9,142 nt of DNA, taken from assembly GCA_945860255.1 (NCBI GenBank), contig CAMAQI010000087.1:1-9142 (forward strand), in the 5' to 3' direction. The notes beneath the pieces are model-generated. The model had not been told where the DNA came from. It made no database searches and worked only from the letters and a program-made list of their open reading frames with translations. Source of the DNA: Methylacidiphilum caldifontis. GTDB taxonomy: Bacteria; Verrucomicrobiota; Verrucomicrobiia; Methylacidiphilales; CAMAQI01. Positions 5,144 through 9,142 of the stretch are shown in pieces. Each line of letters starts with the position of its first letter. The first letter of the stretch is position 1. Position numbers and translations under genes: made by a program.

Positions 5144-6697
5144 TTAGGCATTTTGATTCTTCCATGTGGCGTTCATCGGGAAACGAATCAGACCGTGGCG
5201 TTCATGGAGCTCTTCGTTTGTGTAACGGCTTCCGTATTGGGCATACGTTTTCTTATGCCTTTTCCAGAGCCATCTCCTCATTCGTTCTCTCATTTGCCAC
5301 TCAATCTTTGAAAAGACATTTGTGCTGTTGCCATAGTGAAAGTAGTTGATCCATCCTTGAACTCGTCGGTTGACGCTTTCAATGACTTCTGTTTCTTCCT
5401 TCCACTGGGTTTGCCAGCTTGTCTCCTCTCGAATTGCCTCTCGGATTTTCTGACAGCTTCTGGGACTCGGTTCGCAGTGAGGATAGTTCCTCCCTGTTTT
5501 CGGACTCTTTCTTTGCTGGATTCTAAATCCAAGAAAGTCCAGAGGCTCTTTCCCATACTCAATAATTTGTGTTTTCTTCTCATTGAGTTGGAGTCCTCTT
5601 TTCCCAAGCCAAAGTTTCAAGCTTTCCATGATCGGTTCTGCTTTTGTCTTGTGACACAAAATCACAAAGTCATCCGCATAGCGTACCATTTTCGCTTTAA
5701 ACTTCTTTCCCAAATTCACCGCTTTATCCAGACCATCCAAATACAAGTTTGCTAATAAAGGCGAGATCACTCCCCCTTGTGGCGTTCCCCGTTTGTTGGA
5801 TCGACTGACTTTCTTTCCGCTCTTGGGTTCTTCCTCCACTATTTTCGCTCGCAGCCATCCTTTAATCAACTTTAAGATCGTCTTATCGCTAATTCTCTTG
5901 GCAATGAGTTTCATGAGCCCCTGATGCTGGATCGAATCAAAGTAGCCACTCAAGTCCGCATCCACGATTTCGTGTCTGCCACTCAAGATTCCTTCTTTGA
6001 TCGATTGCACCGCTTCTTGTGCTCTTCGTTTCGGTCGATAGGCGTAACTCTCCTCATGAAAGTCCGCCTCAAAGATCGGCTCGATGATTATCATCATCGC
6101 TGTCTGGATCACTCGGTCTTTCACCGTCGGTATTCCGAGGGGTCTTTGTTTCCCATCGGCTTTGGGAATGAACACCCGACGAATCGGGCTTGCTCGGTAG
6201 CTTCTCTCTTTGAGCTCTTGCTTAATCTTTTCCATCAATCGATCTCGAAGATTTGGCTCGGCTATGAGATCTTCCACACTCAGCCCGTCCACTCCCGCTG
6301 CCCCTCTGTTTGAGATCACTCGTCTCATTGCCTCTTCGAGGATCTGAGGGCATTGTAAATCCCCATACAAAGTCCATGCTCTCCATTTTGGATTCTTCTT
6401 CGCCTGCCGATACAGCGTCCGTTGCAACCGCTCAACTCTCGTTTCCTTTTCAGGTTCCGTAGGTGTTGTTTGATCTTTCGATCCATCACCCCGTTGTTGG
6501 TTCACTCCTTTCGCTCTCACACAACTCGATCCCCTTCGCTCCACTTCTATTACAGAAGCTTCTTCACTACTACGGAATCGTCCGACTTCTCCAGGAACAA
6601 CTCCCGCCTCTGCCGCTTGCGACATTGTGCGTTTGTCTGAGGCTTTCCCTCCGCTCCCAGAGATCTCCCGTCTTTCTCCAGCGTCCTTTCTCATCAT
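5144..6697 (-). CDS. ltrA: Group II intron reverse transcriptase/maturase
   Basis: This intron-encoded protein assists splicing and reverse-transcribes the intron during retrohoming. In the 517-residue frame, the RT begins near residue 88 (RVERLQRTLYRQAKK). RT motifs follow: RPLGIPTVKDR (185-195), DADLSGYFDSI (246-256), GTPQGGVISPLLANLYLD (304-321), the catalytic YADD (340-343), LQLNEKKTQI (369-378) and LDFLGFRI (386-393). The maturase X domain lies around 410-475 (RVQGWINYFHYGN), and a short basic C-terminal part follows. There is no HNH endonuclease domain. Residues 1 to about 85 are poorly conserved in character and overlap RNA that should form ribozyme domains, so true initiation may be downstream, for example ATG at 6625. 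The stop lies 17 bases before domain V. The gene sits in intron domain IV. Confidence 0.9.
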   Translation of the reverse strand: MMRKDAGERREISGSGGKASDKRTMSQAAEAGVVPGEVGRFRSSEEASVIEVERRGSSCVRAKGVNQQRGDGSKDQTTPTEPEKETRVERLQRTLYRQAKKNPKWRAWTLYGDLQCPQILEEAMRRVISNRGAAGVDGLSVEDLIAEPNLRDRLMEKIKQELKERSYRASPIRRVFIPKADGKQRPLGIPTVKDRVIQTAMMIIIEPIFEADFHEESYAYRPKRRAQEAVQSIKEGILSGRHEIVDADLSGYFDSIQHQGLMKLIAKRISDKTILKLIKGWLRAKIVEEEPKSGKKVSRSNKRGTPQGGVISPLLANLYLDGLDKAVNLGKKFKAKMVRYADDFVILCHKTKAEPIMESLKLWLGKRGLQLNEKKTQIIEYGKEPLDFLGFRIQQRKSPKTGRNYPHCEPSPRSCQKIREAIREETSWQTQWKEETEVIESVNRRVQGWINYFHYGNSTNVFSKIEWQMRERMRRWLWKRHKKTYAQYGSRYTNEELHERHGLIRFPMNATWKNQNA

Positions 6698-6775
6698 GCG
6701 ACCTCCGCTGACACCGCCCGAACGTTGACACCCCAGCGACGATTGTGGGTTGCAGGGTCCTGACAGCCTTCACCG

Positions 6776-6782
6776 CTTGCAT
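6776..6782 (-). other. EBS1 of the group II intron
   Basis: ATGCAAG on the - strand is fully complementary to the last seven bases of the 5' exon (CTTGCAT, 6984-6990 on the - strand). Its position, about 200 bases from the intron 5' end in domain I, suits an exon-binding site. I could not assign EBS2 with confidence; AAATGG (6806-6811) pairs with CCATTT just upstream of IBS1, but it is very close to EBS1. Confidence 0.6.
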
Positions 6783-6983
6783 ATCGGCTCGGCTTTCGGG
6801 TTCTTCCATTTTCGATGCTCATTTGGATGGAGTTCATTGTCATTATCGCCTGATGATTCAGTTGAGTGTCTCGCTTGTAGGTTCAACCTCACGGTCTCTT
6901 CCCAGACACCCCTTACGGTTGCGAATCGTCTAATTCAACCGACAGGACTTTCACCTGTGAGGACGCCGTCCTCGACGGCGCAC

Positions 6984-6997
6984 ATGCAAGAAATGGG
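6984..6997 (-). repeat. 14-bp inverted repeat, right copy and intron 5' exon
   Basis: On the - strand this reads CCCATTTCTTGCAT, ending exactly at the intron 5' splice site, so it holds IBS1 and probably IBS2. The exact inverted copy is at 4750-4763. The insertion site therefore lies precisely at the inner edge of one inverted-repeat arm. Confidence 0.6.
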
Positions 6998-7071
6998 TTG
7001 ATGAGGGATCTCGCTTAAAATCCCCTTTTAGATTGAACTCTCCCCGCTCTCCCGCTTTAATCCCCATCCTT

Positions 7072-8412
7072 ATGAGTCAAGTTCGCGTTCGCTTCGCCCC
7101 CTCACCCACTGGTCTCCTTCATATCGGAGGAGCACGCACTGCCCTTTTTAATTGGATTTTTGCCAAACGGATGGGAGGGGCTTTTGTCCTCCGCATTGAA
7201 GATACGGATGCGGCTCGTAACTCCAAAGAAGCGGTCGATATTATCTTCAAAGGACTTCAATGGCTCGGACTCAACTGGGATGAAGGCCCGATGCCTGACG
7301 GCTCGGTCAAAGGAGATCACGGCCCGTACTTTCAAAGCCAACGCAATGAGATTTATAAGAAATATGTTCAGAAGTTACTTGCCGAAGGAAAGGCCTATGA
7401 GTTTGAAGGGGCGATCAAGTTTCGTACCCCAAAAACCATCGTCACCGTTCCTGATCTAATATGCGGAAACGTTCAATTTGATCGTACGAACGATCCGGAT
7501 CTCGTCATTCAACGAAAAGATGGCTCCCCCGTATTTCATTTAGTCAACGTCGTTGATGATCTTGAGATGAAAATCACGCACGTGATCCGCGGCGAAGATC
7601 ACCTTTCCAATACCCCCAAACATCTCGCTCTTTTTGAGGCCTTTGGTGCCACCCCACCTCAATACGGACATATCCCCTTGATTCTCAATACCAATGGCTC
7701 AAAAATGAGCAAGCGGGATGAAGGGGCCTCGATTGGCGAATATATCGAACAAGGATACATTCCTGAGGCACTCCGAAACTACCTCTGTTTTCTCGGATGG
7801 TCCCCCAAAGATAACCGTGAGGTGATCTCGATTGAAGAGGTGATTCAAATCTTTGAACTCTCTCAAATCAATCGGAGTAACGCCCGTTTCGGACTCGATA
7901 AACTGTTCTGGATGAACGGGGAATATACCCGCGAACTGTCGATTGAGGCTTACGCCCCTCTCGCACAAAGCATTCTCGAAAAATCGGGAATCTCATTTAC
8001 GGGAGTCGATCCCACCTACTTCAAAGCCGCGCTTGCAATCGTCAAAGAAAAAATCAAAGTCGGACGAGAACTTCCGGAATGGATGAGCTACTTCTTCACG
8101 GAAGAGTTCGATTTCGATCCCGCGGCCGCTCAAAAAGTTTTTACCCCCGAAGGACTCACACATCTGAGTACCCTTCGAGCGAAACTTGCGGAACTCAGCA
8201 CCTTCGACTGTGCCACCTTAGAAAATAGCGTTAAGGCCCTTGCAACCGAAAATGCCGTTAAAGCGGGAGCCTATATCCACCCGATCCGTCTTGCGACCTC
8301 TGGTCGTCCCGTCGGCCCGAGTCTCTATCACCTTTTAGAAGTTCTCGGCAAAGAGAAAGTCCTCTCCCGAATCGATCGCGCTTTGGCGAAATTTAAAAAC
8401 GAACCCTCGTAG
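7072..8412 (+). CDS. gltX: Glutamyl-tRNA synthetase
   Basis: This class I synthetase charges tRNA(Glu) in the cytoplasm. It is 446 aa from ATG 7072; a TTG at 7033 would add 13 residues that lack family character. The Rossmann fold starts RVRFAPSPTG with HIGG at 17-20. The second signature is KMSKR at 211-215, after VIRGEDHLSNTPKH (171-184). The anticodon-binding part includes GWSPKDNRE (242-250) and a C-terminal IHPIRLATSGRPVGPSLY block (402-419). The chain is shorter than the usual 470-500 aa because the Cys-containing insert that normally follows AYxC is missing: AYEFEGAIKFR (109-118) joins directly to the next strand. The anticodon type cannot be read from this. No Shine-Dalgarno is evident. 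The group II intron sits antisense just upstream and may affect its promoter. Confidence 0.95.
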   Translation: MSQVRVRFAPSPTGLLHIGGARTALFNWIFAKRMGGAFVLRIEDTDAARNSKEAVDIIFKGLQWLGLNWDEGPMPDGSVKGDHGPYFQSQRNEIYKKYVQKLLAEGKAYEFEGAIKFRTPKTIVTVPDLICGNVQFDRTNDPDLVIQRKDGSPVFHLVNVVDDLEMKITHVIRGEDHLSNTPKHLALFEAFGATPPQYGHIPLILNTNGSKMSKRDEGASIGEYIEQGYIPEALRNYLCFLGWSPKDNREVISIEEVIQIFELSQINRSNARFGLDKLFWMNGEYTRELSIEAYAPLAQSILEKSGISFTGVDPTYFKAALAIVKEKIKVGRELPEWMSYFFTEEFDFDPAAAQKVFTPEGLTHLSTLRAKLAELSTFDCATLENSVKALATENAVKAGAYIHPIRLATSGRPVGPSLYHLLEVLGKEKVLSRIDRALAKFKNEPS

Positions 8413-8755
8413 CAAAGAGACCCCCCCCGAAAGAGCCATCAAGAGCCTTATCGAGCGTTTAGGGGGAAATGGGATAATCCCATTCATGAAGACAGCCCGA
8501 GTGTCATGATGCCATTTTTCCCGAAATATAATGCTTTTTAGATCAATAAAACCTTCCCACTTCCTTCGCCCACTCCCTTACTGAGGGAATTTCCGCAAAT
8601 CTATTTTAGCCTTCTTAAGAGGAATTAACCGAGTGGATTAAAAAATACGGACACTCAACCAGAGAACCGCAACCATCGCCTGTTTTGTGGGGTTTAATTA
8701 TGACAGATTCGCCATCATTAAAAATAAGGACAACACGCAAACACCCATTCTTTTT
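8413..8755. other. Gene-free stretch after gltX
   Basis: No convincing gene was seen. It holds a perfect small hairpin AATGGGA-TAA-TCCCATT (8468-8484), the candidate gltX terminator next to it, a consensus-like TATAAT (8527-8532) without a matching -35, and an AGAGGA motif near 8620 whose following GTG hits a stop after two codons. An ORF6N remnant begins at its right edge, so part of this stretch may be decayed accessory DNA. Confidence 0.5.
8484..8519 (+). terminator. Candidate gltX terminator
   Basis: TCAT-GAA-GACA, a 7-base loop, then TGTC-ATGA (8484-8509) form a bulged stem, followed by TGCCATTTTT with five T. It lies about 70 bases after the gltX stop. The stem is short and interrupted, so this is tentative. 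Confidence 0.35.
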
Positions 8756-8894
8756 ATGTCAAAACCTCCCGAAATCATCCCCCAAATTGACCCATTGATT
8801 CGTACAATCCGAAACAAACGCGTCATCCTTGATTCAGACCTCGCTATATGTAGCGGTTCAAAATAATCAGGGGGATTCAGTGCCATATGGTTAA
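8756..8894 (+). pseudogene. ORF6N-domain gene remnant, frameshifted and truncated
   Basis: From ATG 8756 the frame reads MSKPPEIIPQIDPLIRTIRN, then KRVILDSDLA, and stops at 8864-8866. IRxKRVILDSDLA is the hallmark opening of ORF6N (KilA-N-associated) domains, which continue as LYGVxTxxLNxxVxRN. Here the continuation appears shifted: a second frame entered just after the DLA codons reads LYVAVQNNQ before stopping at 8892. The rest of the domain is absent. ORF6N proteins are usually phage- or mobile-element-linked DNA-associated proteins, so this is probably a relic of horizontally acquired DNA. The family call is from memory of the motif. Confidence 0.6.
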
Positions 8895-8902
8895 GGAATG
8901 AA

Positions 8903-8930
8903 TGAGGGAGACGCGAAGCGATCTCCCTCA
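8903..8930. repeat. Strong hairpin with GAA triloop
   Basis: TGAGGGAGA pairs with TCTCCCTCA, and inside it CGC-GAA-GCG continues the stem with one bulged A, giving about 12 pairs. No T run follows on the + strand, so it is not a typical intrinsic terminator. It follows directly after the ORF6N remnant and may mark the edge of a repeat. Confidence 0.5.
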
Positions 8931-8963
8931 GGGAGAGAGTAACGGGAGGTAGAAAGAGAAGCG

Positions 8964-9000
8964 AAAAAATCCAAACCTGACGATGAAGTCAGGATTTTTT
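8964..9000. terminator. Intrinsic terminator, probably bidirectional
   Basis: CCTGAC-GATGAA-GTCAGG (8976-8993) forms a 6-bp GC-containing stem. It is flanked by AAAAAAT on the left (8964-8970, then CCAAA) and ATTTTTT on the right (8994-9000), so the U tract works on the + strand and the A tract gives a U tract on the - strand. Its client gene is uncertain; on the + strand only the ORF6N remnant lies upstream, and on the - strand any gene would enter from beyond the window. Confidence 0.6.
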
Positions 9001-9142
9001 ATCTACAGATTACGAGGAACGAGAAATCTGGACTTGTTTTAGAAGGGGGACTGGGGGAAGTGATGGGGTGCAAATTCTATCAAATTTAGGGAGTTGTAGT
9101 CGTCCGTTGATGTGTGTGGTGTGTGGCTGTGATCGGATTCAT
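9001..9142. other. Window end, no supported gene
   Basis: Purine-rich on the + strand with a G-rich patch near 9044-9076. A - strand frame is open from the window edge down to a stop at 9039-9041, about 34 codons, which could be the C-terminus of a gene outside the window, but it has no recognisable motif. Confidence 0.3.

Larger units (their letters stand above)
5049..6983 (-). mobile_element. Group II intron, complete, with maturase
   Basis: The intron is about 1,935 bases. Its 5' end on the - strand reads GTGCGCC at 6983-6977, matching the GUGYG consensus. Domain V lies at 5093-5126, and domain VI follows to the 3' end CCTACTCTAC at 5049, with an unpaired A 7 bases from the end as candidate branch point. 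The 5' exon ends in CTTGCAT (IBS1), which pairs perfectly with ATGCAAG at 6776-6782 (EBS1). These features place both splice sites. It is antisense to gltX and lies 88 bases upstream of its start. Mobility and splicing appear intact by sequence. Confidence 0.85.

Noticed and set aside
5336..5755. + strand open frames across the reverse transcriptase gene
   Set aside because: They are antisense shadows of the maturase, which has clear RT motifs.
6998..7021. TTGATG and TAAAAT as a gltX promoter
   Set aside because: The spacing is 12 bases, too short for a sigma70 promoter.
8698..8886. - strand open frame of 62 codons
   Set aside because: It is antisense to the ORF6N remnant, which gives the meaningful translation.
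9039..9142. Possible C-terminus of a - strand gene entering from the right
   Set aside because: Only about 34 codons are visible, without a motif. Although a terminator lies 38 bases beyond the stop, this is too little to call.

Overview
The window looks like a bacterial chromosome segment of moderate GC content. It carries ordinary housekeeping genes, and its intergenic spaces are heavily colonised by repeats. The best lineage clue is the glutamyl-tRNA synthetase. It is short (about 446 aa), lacks the Cys-containing insert of the catalytic domain, and has wording around HIGG, the GEDHLSNTPKH block and KMSKR that I associate with Verrucomicrobiota-type enzymes. That assignment is inference from memory, not a search result.

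Layout, left to right. Bases 1-219 hold a hairpin-array repeat whose left end is cut by the window edge. Next come ppa (family I inorganic pyrophosphatase) and an M20 family deacylase/peptidase, read as one + strand unit. Bases 2117-2632 are a gene-free stretch made almost wholly of repeats: a partial copy of the hairpin-array core, a 311-bp imperfect palindrome, and the left arm of a 108-bp inverted repeat. Between the arms of that inverted repeat (2530-2637 and 4524-4630) lies a divergent module. It has a DUF4410-like lipoprotein gene on the - strand and two tandem stand-alone cyclic-nucleotide-binding-domain genes on the + strand. Each arm begins at or next to the stop codon of the outward-facing gene. 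Bases 4631-4749 show no gene.

A second hairpin-array repeat (4777-5022) follows and is interrupted or abutted by a complete group II intron (5049-6983, - strand). The intron encodes a reverse transcriptase/maturase (517 aa reading frame). Its ends are supported by the 5' GTGCGCC, domain V, domain VI with a candidate branch A, and a perfect 7-nt EBS1-IBS1 pairing. gltX follows at 7072-8412 on the + strand. The right end (8413-9142) has hairpins, a decayed ORF6N-domain gene fragment and a strong intrinsic terminator.

Functionally, ppa and gltX are core metabolism and translation, and the M20 enzyme probably acts in amino-acid or peptide metabolism. The lipoprotein and CNB module has no assignable pathway. 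The most unusual content is the non-coding repeat architecture: two collinear arrays with four matched hairpins whose stems differ in sequence but keep pairing, the large palindrome, and the mirrored 3' elements around the divergent module.
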